In this document: positions 35,725 through 44,973 of the stretch, piece after piece
Position numbering within the stretch: the first letter of the stretch is position 1
Layout of the letters: each line of letters begins with the position of its first letter
Assembly (NCBI RefSeq): GCF_013364275.1
Contig: NZ_CP054932.1
Location: 7,688,001 to 7,752,000, forward strand
Direction of reading: 5' to 3'
DNA from: Actinomadura sp. NAK00032
GTDB lineage: Bacteria; Actinomycetota; Actinomycetes; Streptosporangiales; Streptosporangiaceae
DNA: 64,000 bases
Translations under genes and position numbers: made by a program
The notes under the pieces: generated by a model
What the model saw: only the letters and a program-made list of their open reading frames with translations
Databases searched by the model: none
What the model was told of the DNA's origin: nothing

Positions 35725-36579
35725 ATGCCACTCGCGCACTTCGACGGCGCGCTCGCCGTCGTCACCGGAGCCGGCAGCGGCATCGGCCGCGCCACCGCGC
35801 TCGCCCTGGCCGAGGGCGGCGCGAGCGTCATCGCGGCCGACATCGACCTGGCCGCGGCGGAGCGCACCGCCGCCCGCGCGAAGGCCGTCGGCGCCGGCGG
35901 CACCGCCTACCGGGTGGACGTCTCCGACGCCGCCGCGATGGAGGCGTTCGCCGCCGAGGTGAAGGAGGCGCACCGCGTCCCCGACATCGTGGTCAACAAC
36001 GCGGGCATCGCGCTGGCCGGGCCGTTCCTGGACACCGAGCCGGAGGACTGGGACCGCATCCTCGGCGTCAACCTGTGGGGCGTCATCCACGGCTGCCGGC
36101 TGTTCGGCCGGCAGATGCGCGACCGCGTCAACGCCCTGCCCAACAAGCCCGACAAGCCGAACCTCGGCGGCCACATCGTCAACATCGCGTCCGCCTCCGC
36201 GTTCGCGCCGTGGCGCGGCATGCCCGCCTACTGCACGACGAAGGCCGCCGTGCTGATGCTCAGCGAGTCGCTGCGCGCGGAGCTGGCGGGGTCGCGGATC
36301 GGCGTCACCGCCGTCTGCCCCGGCTTCGTCAGCACCGACCTCGTCAAGAACGGGACCTACGTCGACGGGTCCCCCGAGAAGCTGCGGCAGCGCGGCCAGA
36401 AGGCCATCCAGCTGCGCAACTACCCGCCGGAGAAGGTCGCCGAGCGGGTCGTCAACGCCATCGTCAAGAACAAGGCCGTGGTCCCCGTGAACTTCGAGGG
36501 CCACCTCCTGCACACCCTGTCCCGGGTGTCCCCCGCGTCCCTGCGCCTGCTGGCCAGAATCCCCACCCCCCAGGGCTGA
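35725..36579 (+). CDS. Short-chain dehydrogenase/reductase
   Basis: 284 residues from the ATG at 35725, with GGAGGT upstream. It has the NAD(P) motif T-G-A-G-S-G-I-G (14-21), N-N-A-G, the catalytic Ser in N-I-A-S-A-S-A and Y-C-T-T-K. Acidic residues after the second strand (A-A-D-I-D) favour NAD(H). It follows the ferritin-like gene and precedes the AurF-like gene, so it probably handles an alcohol or ketone in the same pathway. Confidence 0.9.
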   Translation: MPLAHFDGALAVVTGAGSGIGRATALALAEGGASVIAADIDLAAAERTAARAKAVGAGGTAYRVDVSDAAAMEAFAAEVKEAHRVPDIVVNNAGIALAGPFLDTEPEDWDRILGVNLWGVIHGCRLFGRQMRDRVNALPNKPDKPNLGGHIVNIASASAFAPWRGMPAYCTTKAAVLMLSESLRAELAGSRIGVTAVCPGFVSTDLVKNGTYVDGSPEKLRQRGQKAIQLRNYPPEKVAERVVNAIVKNKAVVPVNFEGHLLHTLSRVSPASLRLLARIPTPQG

Positions 36580-36633
36580 CGTCCGCGCCGGGCGCGGCCC
36601 CCGACCCTCCATGCCGTAAGAGGAGAAGGATCC

Positions 36634-37605
36634 ATGCCCCCCGACGCACTGCTGGTCGACGGCCGTCCGCGCACGTGGACGGCCCAGATCCGCTGCAAGG
36701 ACGGCGACCACACGCTGGAGCTGACCGACCGCGAGGTCGTCGCCGAACGGCTGCTGCGGACGTCCCGCAAGCACTCGTTCGATCCGGACGCGGACGTCGA
36801 CTGGGCCGCGCCCCAGGACCCGGACGTCTTCTACATCCCGCCGCAGCTCGTGTCGCTCTACGAGACGCCGCTGTGGGACGGCCTCACGCACCGGCAGCGC
36901 GTGGAGCTCAGCAAGCGGGAGATGTGCAGCATCGCCTCCTTCGGCATCTGGTCGGAGATGATGCTGATGCAGTCGCTGCTCATGCACGCCTACCGGCACC
37001 GCTACGACAGCGGCCACTTCGCGTACGCGCTGACGGAGATCGCCGACGAGTGCCGGCACTCGAAGATGTTCGGCCGCATGGTGCGGACCTGCGGGCTGCG
37101 CACGCACCGGCCGCGCGCCCTGGAGTACCACGCCGCGAAGCTGTTCGGGGCCGTGTACGACCCGATGCCGATGTTCGCCGGGACTCTCGTCGTGGAGGAG
37201 CTGACCGACGCGTTCCAGCGGCTGACGTTCCCGGACGAGGACATGCAGCCGCTGATCCGGCAGGTCACCCGGATCCACGTGATCGAGGAGGCGCGGCACA
37301 TCAAGTACGCGCGCGAGGAGCTGAAGCGGCTGGTCGTCAAGGCCTCGGCGCTCCAGCGGCGGGCGGCGGCCTACTGGATGGCGCAGGCGACCCGGCTGCT
37401 GGCCACGCAGATGATCCACCCGTCCTGCTACACGGCGGTGGGGCTGGACCCGAAGCTCGCACGCCGCGTGGCGGCGCGCAGCCCGCACCGCCGCGCCACG
37501 CTGGCGTGGTCGTTCCGGAAATGCACCGCTTTCTTCGACGAGGTCGGGTTCCTGGACGGCCGGGCGCGCGAGGTGTGGATCAACGCCGGCCTCCTGCACG
37601 CCTGA
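36634..37605 (+). CDS. AurF-like diiron oxygenase
   Basis: 323 residues from an ATG with AAGAGGAGAAGG upstream. Diiron ligands are in S-I-A-S-F-G-I-W-S-E-M-M (E108), E-I-A-D-E-C-R-H (E139, H142), V-V-E-E-L-T-D-A (about 188) and H-V-I-E-E-A-R-H (219-222). The pattern matches AurF-type N-oxygenases and related uncharacterised enzymes. It is a different subfamily from the 34565 protein, so this cluster has two diiron enzymes. Confidence 0.82.
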   Translation: MPPDALLVDGRPRTWTAQIRCKDGDHTLELTDREVVAERLLRTSRKHSFDPDADVDWAAPQDPDVFYIPPQLVSLYETPLWDGLTHRQRVELSKREMCSIASFGIWSEMMLMQSLLMHAYRHRYDSGHFAYALTEIADECRHSKMFGRMVRTCGLRTHRPRALEYHAAKLFGAVYDPMPMFAGTLVVEELTDAFQRLTFPDEDMQPLIRQVTRIHVIEEARHIKYAREELKRLVVKASALQRRAAAYWMAQATRLLATQMIHPSCYTAVGLDPKLARRVAARSPHRRATLAWSFRKCTAFFDEVGFLDGRAREVWINAGLLHA

Positions 37606-37929
37606 CCCACCCCATTTATCTTGACATCGAAACGCTTATTAGAAAGCGGTTCGTGAATACCGGCCAATGGTCCAGACAAGAGCGACAAAAGGGCCGCGGA
37701 GCGGGGTCCACTCCGCGGCCCATCGACGAACACGGCCATCTGCCTGGGGTTATCTCACCCAGGACACTCCATCCGATCGCGCGTTCACGTCGTCGACCTC
37801 CTCCTCCCAGGCGTCTCAGCACCCCGATCACATGCCTGGCGCGGGAGCATGATCGGCATACTGCCTCCCCATTACCGAATCACCTTAGAAGGTGCTGACA
37901 GTAAATATGCCATGATCGGCCAAATCAGG
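37606..37929. other. 324-base gene-free stretch
   Basis: Holds an imperfect inverted repeat (37628-37637 with 37644-37653, one mismatch) 22 bases past the AurF-like stop, probably its terminator or an operator, and the strong hairpin at 37691-37721. No credible gene is seen. Confidence 0.5.
37691..37721 (-). terminator. Intrinsic terminator
   Basis: Perfect 11-bp stem (37691-37701 with 37711-37721) and nine-base loop. Read on the minus strand it is followed by TTTTG, so it most likely ends transcription from the 37930-38682 gene, but it may work both ways. Confidence 0.75.
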
Positions 37930-38682
37930 TCAGAAATCGTTTAGCGCGGTGAGCACTTCGCGGGCCACGCCCGTGGCCGTGCCGAGCACCGCCCGCTCCC
38001 GCGCCGCCTGGCCGCCGCCGCGCGGCGCCTCCTCGCTGTAGCTGACCGTGACTACCGCGTTCCGGACCCGGGCCGTGACCTGGCCGACCAGCGTCGGCTG
38101 CCCCTGGTCGGCCATGAACCAGCGGTACGCCTCGTCCCCCACGCCCTGCTCCCGCTCCAGCGCGATCGTCCGGACGAGCGGGGCGTCGTGCGCCTGCGTC
38201 CACTGCGCGTCGTAGTAGCTCTCGGCGTCCCGCACCGGCGTCGCGGTGTGCGCGGGCGCGTACAGCCGCGCCTCCACCCGCAGCCAGCGGAACGCCGACT
38301 CCTTCGAGGTGTACGTGCACGTGGTGAGCGTCGAGTTCGCGCTCTGCCGCTGCGCCGCCTTCGGGACCGCCTTGGCCACGGTCTGCGCCGCCACCGTCCC
38401 GCACGCCGGCGGCAGCGCCCGGACGACTCCCGGCACCGTCTCAGCAGGCGAGGGCGCGGCCGTACTGGGCGTCACCGCGGCCCGTTCCGTCTTCCCGCCG
38501 GGCACCACGAGGAACACCGCCACGGCCGCACCCGCGAACGCGACGGCCGCCACCAGCAGCACGATCAGCCGCTTGGGCCGCCGCGCCGGAGACGGCGGCT
38601 CCGGCCCCGCGTACGGCCGGTGGAACGGTTCGGCCGGAGGGTGCAGCCCCACGTCCCGCTCCTCACTCCCCCGTCGCGTCAT
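37930..38682 (-). CDS. Membrane-anchored extracellular protein
   Basis: 250 residues: a Pro-rich cytoplasmic start, one membrane helix at about 38-61 (L-I-V-L-L-V-A-A-V-A-F-A-G), a Thr/Ala/Pro linker and a folded outer domain of about 155 residues. The outer domain has two cysteines (A-C-G-T-V and T-T-C-T-Y) that may pair. Its layout resembles DUF3558-type proteins, but I cannot confirm the family. It stands alone and diverges from ligB. Confidence 0.7.
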   Translation of the reverse strand: MTRRGSEERDVGLHPPAEPFHRPYAGPEPPSPARRPKRLIVLLVAAVAFAGAAVAVFLVVPGGKTERAAVTPSTAAPSPAETVPGVVRALPPACGTVAAQTVAKAVPKAAQRQSANSTLTTCTYTSKESAFRWLRVEARLYAPAHTATPVRDAESYYDAQWTQAHDAPLVRTIALEREQGVGDEAYRWFMADQGQPTLVGQVTARVRNAVVTVSYSEEAPRGGGQAARERAVLGTATGVAREVLTALNDF

Positions 38683-38774
38683 GGCCCGCCTCCCGTCAAC
38701 GTAGTCAGGCGCGCCGCCGCTGACCAGGCCCCCCGGCGGTGCCGATTGTCAGACCCCGGAGTCACACTGGGAGG

Positions 38775-40409
38775 GTGCTGATAGCGGAGATCGCCCGGAC
38801 GTCGGAGGCGGTGGCGGGCACCTCGGGCCGCAAGGCCAAGGTAACGGCGCTCGCCGGGTGCCTGCGCCGGGCCGACGCCGGCGAGGCCGCCACCGTGGTC
38901 GCCTACCTGTCGGGTGAGCTGCCGCAACGCCAGATCGGCGTCGGCTACGCCGCCCTGCGGGATCTCCCACCGCCCGCCGCCGAGCCGTCGCTGACCGTCC
39001 CCGAGGTCGACGCGTCCTTCACCGAGATCGGCGCCGTCTCCGGCCCCGGCTCCGTCGCCCGCCGCCGCGACCTGGTCGCCGCCCTCTTCGCCCGCGCCAC
39101 CCGAGCCGAGCAGAACTTCCTCGTCCGCCTCCTGGCAGGCGAACTCCGCCAGGGCGCCCTGGACGGCGTGATGGCCGAAGCGATCGCAGCGGCGGCCGAG
39201 GTGCCGTCCGCCGAGGTCCGGCGCGCCTTCATGCTGCGCGGCTCCCTGGGCCCAGTGGCCACCGCCGCCCTGGCCGACGGCGTCGCCGCCCTCCGCGCCT
39301 TCACGTTGGAGGTGGGCCGCCCGGTCAAACCCATGCTGGCCGCCTCGGCCCCGTCCACCGACGAGGCGTTCGCCAAGCTCAAGGCCGAAGCGGCGGTCGA
39401 ATGGAAGCTCGACGGCATCCGAGCCCAGATCCACATAGCCGACGGCGAAGTACACATCTTCACCCGCACTCTGGACGAGATCACCACCCGCCTCCCCGAG
39501 GTGGTGGAGGCGGTGAAGGCACTCCCCGTCCACAAGGCCGTCTTCGACGGCGAACTGATAGCCCTACGCCCGGACGGCACCCCCCACCCCTTCCAAGTGA
39601 CCGCCGCCCGCACCGCCACCCGCACCACGAAGACCACCGACCAGGTCCCCCTGAGCATCTACATCTTCGACGTCCTCTACCTGGAGGAGACCCCCACCCC
39701 CACCGAACCCGCCCCAAGCACTCCAGGCAGCACAAGCAGCACGGGTGAGGTGGCCGACGGTGCTGCCGACGACGTCGGCGGGGAGTCTGTGGCCGGCGGG
39801 GATTTGCTGGATGCGCCGGGGGTTGAGCGGAACGCGGCGCTGGCGCGGGTCGTGCCGGAGGGGTTGCGGATGCCGCGGGTCGTCACCGGGGATCCTGTGC
39901 GGGCCAAGGAAGTGTTCGACGAGGCTGTGGCGCGGGGGCATGAGGGGGTTGTGGTCAAGTCGCTCGGCACGCCGTACACGGCCGGGCGGCGCGGGGCCGG
40001 GTGGATCAAGGTGAAGCCCCGGCACACCCTCGATCTCGTGGTGCTGGCCGTGGAGTGGGGGCACGGGCGGCGGCAGGGGTTGCTGTCCAATCTGCATCTG
40101 GGTGCGCGGGATCCCGAGACCGGCGGGTTCGTGATGCTCGGGAAGACGTTCAAGGGGCTCACGGACGAGCTGCTCGCGTGGCAGACGAAGAAGCTCCGCG
40201 AGTTGGCCGTGCGGGAGGACGACTGGGTCGTGCACGTCCGGCCCGAGCTGGTCGTGGAGATCGCGTTCGACGGCGTGCAGCACAGCCCGCGCTACCCGGG
40301 CGGCATCGCGCTGCGGTTCGCGCGGGTGCTGCGGTACCGGCCCGACAAGAGCGCCGGCGAGGCCGACACGATCGAGACCGTGCGCGCCGTCGCCCCCGTC
40401 ATGGACTAG
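38775..40409 (+). CDS. ligB: ATP-dependent DNA ligase
   Basis: 544 residues from a GTG at 38775; alignment from memory with mycobacterial LigB supports this start. An N-terminal helical domain (about 1-185) precedes the nucleotidyltransferase domain. The AMP-linked lysine is K211 in E-W-K-L-D-G, with E-G-V-V-V-K and W-I-K-V-K-P later. An OB domain with L-V-V-L-A-V-E-W-G-H-G follows. A Thr/Pro/Ser/Gly-rich insertion of about 35 residues after V-L-Y-L-E-E is absent from LigB as I recall it. Base use switches from C-ending to G-ending codons exactly there. It probably serves in repair beside a separate NAD-dependent ligase. Confidence 0.9.
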   Translation: MLIAEIARTSEAVAGTSGRKAKVTALAGCLRRADAGEAATVVAYLSGELPQRQIGVGYAALRDLPPPAAEPSLTVPEVDASFTEIGAVSGPGSVARRRDLVAALFARATRAEQNFLVRLLAGELRQGALDGVMAEAIAAAAEVPSAEVRRAFMLRGSLGPVATAALADGVAALRAFTLEVGRPVKPMLAASAPSTDEAFAKLKAEAAVEWKLDGIRAQIHIADGEVHIFTRTLDEITTRLPEVVEAVKALPVHKAVFDGELIALRPDGTPHPFQVTAARTATRTTKTTDQVPLSIYIFDVLYLEETPTPTEPAPSTPGSTSSTGEVADGAADDVGGESVAGGDLLDAPGVERNAALARVVPEGLRMPRVVTGDPVRAKEVFDEAVARGHEGVVVKSLGTPYTAGRRGAGWIKVKPRHTLDLVVLAVEWGHGRRQGLLSNLHLGARDPETGGFVMLGKTFKGLTDELLAWQTKKLRELAVREDDWVVHVRPELVVEIAFDGVQHSPRYPGGIALRFARVLRYRPDKSAGEADTIETVRAVAPVMD

Positions 40410-40433
40410 GCGTTCCCGTCATGGACTAGGCGT
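40395..40433. repeat. 20-base tandem duplication holding both stop codons
   Basis: A 19-base sequence occurs at 40395-40413 and 40415-40433. Each copy contains CTAG, a stop in both directions. The first stops ligB and the second stops the convergent 40426-41565 gene. Confidence 0.8.
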
Positions 40434-41565
40434 CGCGCTTGCCCGGGGTCGGGGCGGCGGGCTTCTCCGGGGGCGGCGGGACGCGGCCGCCGGGGCGCAG
40501 GCGCCCCGCGAAGTCGTCGCGCGGGCGGCGGGCGCGGCGGGCGGCGGCGCGGGCGCGCATGCGGGACGCGGCGCGGCTGCCCACGCCGGGCAGGGTGCGG
40601 GTCGTCTCGCGGCGGGCGGCGGCGCCGCCGCGCGCGGCGAACTGGCGGCGGACGCCGCGGGCCGCGCGGCGGGCGGCGCGGCGCTCGGCCCGGCGGTCGG
40701 CGCGGGCCCTGGCCTTGCGCTGGGCGCGGGCGCCGGCGCGGCGCTCCGCCCGTTCGAGGCGGCGCAGCCGGGCGCGCTCGGCGGCGTCGGCGCCGCGCTG
40801 CAGCAGCTCGGGCGGAAGGAGGTCGTGCCGTCCCGCGATGAACTCCTGCACCCAGATCTTGCCGCGGATCAGCGGGCGGCGGAACTGCCGCTCGCGCCGG
40901 ACGGCCCGCTGGTGGCGGCGCGAGTCGGGGGCGTAGCGCCAGCGCGCCCAGGGTGAGCCCGGCCGCGCCACCCGGATCGCGCCGACGATCAGCAGGGCGG
41001 GCATGAACAGGCCGATGAGGCCCGTCCAGATCTTGCCCTTGAGCAGGGTGATCACCGCGAACACCAGGTTCACGACGAGGGACGCGACGTAGACGCGGGT
41101 GAGGATGCCGGTGCCGGGGTCGGGCGCGATGCCCTCGTAGCCCAGCGGGCGGATGCCGAGCAGGAGCAGGCCCGTGACGGCGATCGCGACGAACACCGCG
41201 TCGACGGACGCGCGGCCCTTCTCCGTCCAGTACACGTCGCTGAGGTGCAGGATCAGGGCGAACTCGTCCAGCACGAGGGCGGAGCCCATGCCGAAGACGA
41301 CGGCGGCCGCCACGTTGAGGCCGGTGTAGGCGTCCGGGACGGCGAGGCTCCCCACGCCGCCCGCCAGCATCAGCACCACGCCGAACACGACGTGGTGGAT
41401 GTGCAGGTCGCCCGCGGTGATGTTGCGGAACCACCAGCGCACGTCCGCGCGGATGAGCCGCACGTTGATCCGCGTCAGCACGAACGTGACGAGGAACGCG
41501 ACGAAGAAGCCGAACAGCGGCAGCCGCCCGGCCGCCGTGATCCGCTCGTCGAACATCTCGATCAT
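40426..41565 (-). CDS. Membrane protein with Arg/Ala-rich tail
   Basis: 379 residues from the ATG at 41565; the frame extends into the opposite Cds1 gene but without a ribosome site. The first 200 residues contain about six membrane helices (F-F-V-A-F-L-V-T-F-V-L-T, H-H-V-V-F-G-V-V-L-M). A basic soluble tail of about 165 residues follows, largely Arg and Ala with little else, probably one long charged helix, then a Pro-rich end. The tail could bind nucleic acid or anionic lipid. Function unknown. Confidence 0.75.
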   Translation of the reverse strand: MIEMFDERITAAGRLPLFGFFVAFLVTFVLTRINVRLIRADVRWWFRNITAGDLHIHHVVFGVVLMLAGGVGSLAVPDAYTGLNVAAAVVFGMGSALVLDEFALILHLSDVYWTEKGRASVDAVFVAIAVTGLLLLGIRPLGYEGIAPDPGTGILTRVYVASLVVNLVFAVITLLKGKIWTGLIGLFMPALLIVGAIRVARPGSPWARWRYAPDSRRHQRAVRRERQFRRPLIRGKIWVQEFIAGRHDLLPPELLQRGADAAERARLRRLERAERRAGARAQRKARARADRRAERRAARRAARGVRRQFAARGGAAARRETTRTLPGVGSRAASRMRARAAARRARRPRDDFAGRLRPGGRVPPPPEKPAAPTPGKRDA

Positions 41566-41653
41566 CTGCCCCCCGATGCCTCCATCATGCACCGCGACAT
41601 GCACGGATATCGTGGGACCCGGCCGATCAGCGACGATCGAGGGGAAGGCCGCC

Positions 41654-42751
41654 GTGAGCCGTACCGTGGACCGCTGCGATCCCGGATACCGGGCGTGGAT
41701 CGCCGAGGCGATCCGGCTCGTCGACGCCGACGCCAACCGCAGCGCCGACACGCACCTGCACGTGTTCCCGCTGCCGCCGGAATGGGGCATCGACCTCTAT
41801 CTGAAGGACGAGTCCGTCCACCCGACCGGTTCGCTGAAGCACCGGCTCGCCCGGTCGCTGTTCCTGTACGGGCTCGCGAACGGCTGGATCCGGCAGGACA
41901 CGACGGTCATCGAGGCGTCCAGCGGGTCCACGGCGGTGTCGGAGGCGTACTTCGCGCGGCTGCTCGGGCTGCCGTTCATCGCGGTGATGCCCGCCTCGAC
42001 CAGCCCGGAGAAGATCCAGCTGATCGAGTTCCAGGGCGGCCGCTGCCATCTGGTGGACGACCCGTCCTCGATCTACGACGAGTCGCGGCGGCTCGCGGCC
42101 GAGTGCAACGGCCACTTCATGGACCAGTTCACCTACGCCGAGCGCGCGACGGACTGGCGCGGCAACAACAACATCGCCGAGTCGATCTTCGAGCAGATGC
42201 GGCTGGAGCGGTTCCCGGAGCCGTCCTGGGTGGTGGTCGGCGCGGGCACCGGCGGGACGTCCGCGACGATCGGCCGGTACGCCCGGTACCGGATGTTCCA
42301 GACGCGGCTCGCCGTCGTCGACCCGGAGGGCTCGGCGTTCCACGGCTCGTTCGCCGACGGCGACCCGGAGCGGACGGCGGCGGGCTCGCGGATCGAGGGC
42401 ATCGGCCGGCCGCGCGTCGAGCCGTCGTTCCTGCCGACCGTCATCGACCGGATGATCCAGGTGCCGGACGCGGCGTCCGTCGCGGCGATGCGCTGGACGA
42501 GCGAGGTCAGCGGCCGCAGCGTCGGCGGCTCGACCGGCACGAACATGTGGGGCGCGGCGGAGCTGATCGCGCAGATGCGGGCGCGCGGCGAGCGCGGCAG
42601 CGTCGTCACGCTGATCTGCGACGGCGGCGAGCGCTACGCGGGCACCTACGGGTCGGACGCGTGGCTGGCCGGGCAGGGCCTCGACATAGCGCCCTACCTG
42701 GCCGCGCTGAACGCGTTCCTGAAGACCGGCGAGCTGCCCGCTACCCCGTGA
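41654..42751 (+). CDS. cds1: PLP-dependent cysteine synthase/desulfhydrase-like enzyme
   Basis: 365 residues from a GTG with GAGGGGAAGG upstream. Fold II PLP enzyme: lysine in H-P-T-G-S-L-K-H-R-L-A, substrate loop E-A-S-S-G-S-T-A and phosphate loop G-A-G-T-G-G-T-S. The sequence around the lysine matches my recollection of mycobacterial Cds1 (Rv3684), an L-cysteine desulfhydrase giving pyruvate, sulfide and ammonia. A synthase role cannot be excluded. It overlaps the Rip1 gene tail to tail by 11 bases. Confidence 0.82.
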   Translation: MSRTVDRCDPGYRAWIAEAIRLVDADANRSADTHLHVFPLPPEWGIDLYLKDESVHPTGSLKHRLARSLFLYGLANGWIRQDTTVIEASSGSTAVSEAYFARLLGLPFIAVMPASTSPEKIQLIEFQGGRCHLVDDPSSIYDESRRLAAECNGHFMDQFTYAERATDWRGNNNIAESIFEQMRLERFPEPSWVVVGAGTGGTSATIGRYARYRMFQTRLAVVDPEGSAFHGSFADGDPERTAAGSRIEGIGRPRVEPSFLPTVIDRMIQVPDAASVAAMRWTSEVSGRSVGGSTGTNMWGAAELIAQMRARGERGSVVTLICDGGERYAGTYGSDAWLAGQGLDIAPYLAALNAFLKTGELPATP

Positions 42752-44039
42752 CGGTGACCGGGTTCACCAGGTCGGCGTAGATCAGCAGGCCGCCCATGAC
42801 GATCAGCACGACCGCCATCACGTACGTCACCGGCAGCGCCTTGGCGACGTCCACGTAGCCGGGGTCGGGGCGGCGGAAGACCTTCGCGAACGCCTTCTTC
42901 ACCGCCTCCAGCAGCGCGCCGGCGATGTGGCCGCCATCCAGCGGCAGCAGCGGGACGAGGTTGAACAGCCCGACCGCGAGGTTCAGCGAGCCGAGCAGCA
43001 TCACGAAGAAGGACACCTTCTCCGCGTTGGTGTAGTCGTCGGAGGCGGCGACCTCGCCGCCGATCCGGCTGACGCCGACGACGCCGACCGGGCCGTTCGG
43101 GTCGCGCTTCTCGTCGCTGAAGGCGGCGTTCCAGACGCCGACCATCTTCTGCGGCATCCGCACCAGGGCGCCCGCGGTGCGGCTGGTCAGGTCGACCATC
43201 GTGCTCGCGACCGCGCCGGGGCCCTGCCGCTCGATCGCGCTGGTCGGGGTGATGCCGAGGAACCCGACGTTGACGATCTTGTCCTGGTCCTCCAGGTCGT
43301 ACATCTGGTTGCGGGTGACCGGCACGTTCAGCTGGACGTCCCGCCCGTCCCGCTCGACGGTCATCGGGACGGTCTTGCCGCCGTTGTCGCGGATCAGCAC
43401 CCGCAGCTCGTCGTAGTCGTCGATCTTCTTGCCGCCGAACGCGACGATCTCGTCGCCGGGCTTGAGCCCCGCCTGCGCGGCCGGGGTCGGCGTGGCGTTC
43501 GCCGGGCACTCCTTCGTCTGGGACTGGCTGGCGGGCACCATGCATTCGAGGACCTCGCCGATCACCGGCTGCGCCCGCATGGTGCCGATGCCCATCAGCA
43601 GGATGGCGAAGAACATCACCGACAGCAGCAGGTTCATCGCGGGCCCGCCGAACATGATGAGCAGCTTCTGCCACCACTTCTTGGCGTAGAACACGCGGTC
43701 CTCGTCGCCGGGGCGGATCTCCTCCAGCGCGGCGCCGCGCGCCGACTCGATGAGGCCCTGCCACGGCCCGGTGCTGACCTGCCGCACCTGCCCGGGCGCG
43801 TCGCCCTTGCGCGGCGGCAGCATCCCGATCATGCGGATGTAGCCGCCGAGCGGGATCCACTTCACCCCGTACTCGGTCTCGCCCTTGCGCTTGGACCACA
43901 TCGTCGGGCCGAACCCGACCATGAACTGGGTGGTCCGCACCTTGAACAGCTTGGCGAACGAGAAGTGCCCGAGTTCGTGCAGCGCGATGGACACCAGCAG
44001 GCCGAAGAACAGGATCAGCATCCCTGCCAGGTAGACCAT
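42741..44039 (-). CDS. rip1: Site-2 protease (M50, Rip1 type)
   Basis: 432 residues. Zinc site H-E-L-G-H (21-25) in the first membrane helix and the matching N-L-V-P-L-L-P-L-D-G-G-H near the C-terminus. Between them lies a PDZ domain (A-G-L-K-P-G-D-E-I-V-A-F-G). This is the actinobacterial Rip1/RseP type, which cuts anti-sigma factors within the membrane to free sigma factors. In mycobacteria it lies near dxr and ispG; those genes are not here. Confidence 0.92.
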   Translation of the reverse strand: MVYLAGMLILFFGLLVSIALHELGHFSFAKLFKVRTTQFMVGFGPTMWSKRKGETEYGVKWIPLGGYIRMIGMLPPRKGDAPGQVRQVSTGPWQGLIESARGAALEEIRPGDEDRVFYAKKWWQKLLIMFGGPAMNLLLSVMFFAILLMGIGTMRAQPVIGEVLECMVPASQSQTKECPANATPTPAAQAGLKPGDEIVAFGGKKIDDYDELRVLIRDNGGKTVPMTVERDGRDVQLNVPVTRNQMYDLEDQDKIVNVGFLGITPTSAIERQGPGAVASTMVDLTSRTAGALVRMPQKMVGVWNAAFSDEKRDPNGPVGVVGVSRIGGEVAASDDYTNAEKVSFFVMLLGSLNLAVGLFNLVPLLPLDGGHIAGALLEAVKKAFAKVFRRPDPGYVDVAKALPVTYVMAVVLIVMGGLLIYADLVNPVTVTG

Positions 44040-44293
44040 CCGGCATGCCCCTCAGCTCGTCCGCCCGCGCCCACCGCGGGTGATCTCCAACGACCAACTC
44101 AGAGTACGCGACCCGTCCTGTCCTGGTTTAAGACAATCAACGAACCGGTGCCGCGGGGACGTCCGATCGGGGCGCCCGATTTGAGGAGAGGTGCTAAGTC
44201 GCGGCGGCGGCATTGGCATGCGCCTTGATAGCGGCGGGGCGGCCGACGCGCGCATGATGAGCGATCTCACCCCGGTCCATGGAGGTAGTCACC

Positions 44294-44650
44294 TTGAAGC
44301 GCGGTCTTGTAGCGGTGCTGGCGCTGGGTCTGGCGCTCAGCGGGTGCGGAGGCTCCGACGACGGCGGCGGGGACGCGGGGGCGTCGGCGCCGCCCACGCC
44401 GGCGGCCTCGGCACCGGCTTCGGCGCCGTCCGGGACGGCGTCCGACAAGGGAAACGCCACGGCCACGCCCGTCCCGCCGGGGGTGTCGAAGGCGACCAAG
44501 GCGTTCAACGACTGCATGCACGAGCAGGGCGTGGAGCTGCCGTCGCCGAACCCGACGTACACCCCCGCGAAGAAGGACCTGGAGAAGATCAAGGCGGCGC
44601 TGCGGACCTGCGTGAAGTCGATGTCGGCGTCGCCGCCGCCGACGGAGTGA
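44294..44650 (+). CDS. Small lipoprotein
   Basis: 118 residues from a TTG at 44294, seven bases after a GGAGGT site. The in-frame ATG at 44279 overlaps that site and is less likely. The lipobox is L-A-L-S-G-C (C18), followed by a Gly/Ala/Pro/Ser-rich disordered linker. A compact domain of about 50 residues closes with two cysteines (F-N-D-C-M, L-R-T-C-V). Cell-surface role unknown. Confidence 0.75.
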   Translation: MKRGLVAVLALGLALSGCGGSDDGGGDAGASAPPTPAASAPASAPSGTASDKGNATATPVPPGVSKATKAFNDCMHEQGVELPSPNPTYTPAKKDLEKIKAALRTCVKSMSASPPPTE

Positions 44651-44716
44651 GGGCGGGCGGTCGCCGGGTGGTCGCCGGGCGGGGCCGCTGCTAGATTTGG
44701 CGGAAAGCCGTTGACC

Positions 44717-44907
44717 CCGTGCGGGAGAGTCCCACGCAGCCGGTGTGGGACGCCGAAGGAGCAAATCCTCCCCGGAACCTCTCAGGCCCACGGACCGCAC
44801 GGGCAAGGCGACCTCTGGAAAGCGGGGACCCGGTCCCCCGCCGAAGGTGAAAACCCGCCGCCCGGCGGCGGGTGAAGCTCTCAGGCGCCGATGACAGAGG
44901 GGGAGGC
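44717..44907 (+). ncRNA. Tandem glycine riboswitch
   Basis: Two consecutive glycine aptamers can be read. The first (about 44717-44800) has CGGGAGAGT, CGCCGAAGGAGCAA and CTCTCAGGC. The second (about 44801-44907) has CTCTGGAAAGC, CGCCGAAGGTGAAAA and CTCTCAGGCGCC. It lies about 70 bases ahead of gcvT. The class turns on glycine-use genes when glycine is plentiful. Confidence 0.93.
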
Positions 44908-44973
44908 ACCGAAACGCCCGGTGCGCGAGTGGGACGATGGACCACGCGCGCCCGTGACGAAGGAGCCGAACCC

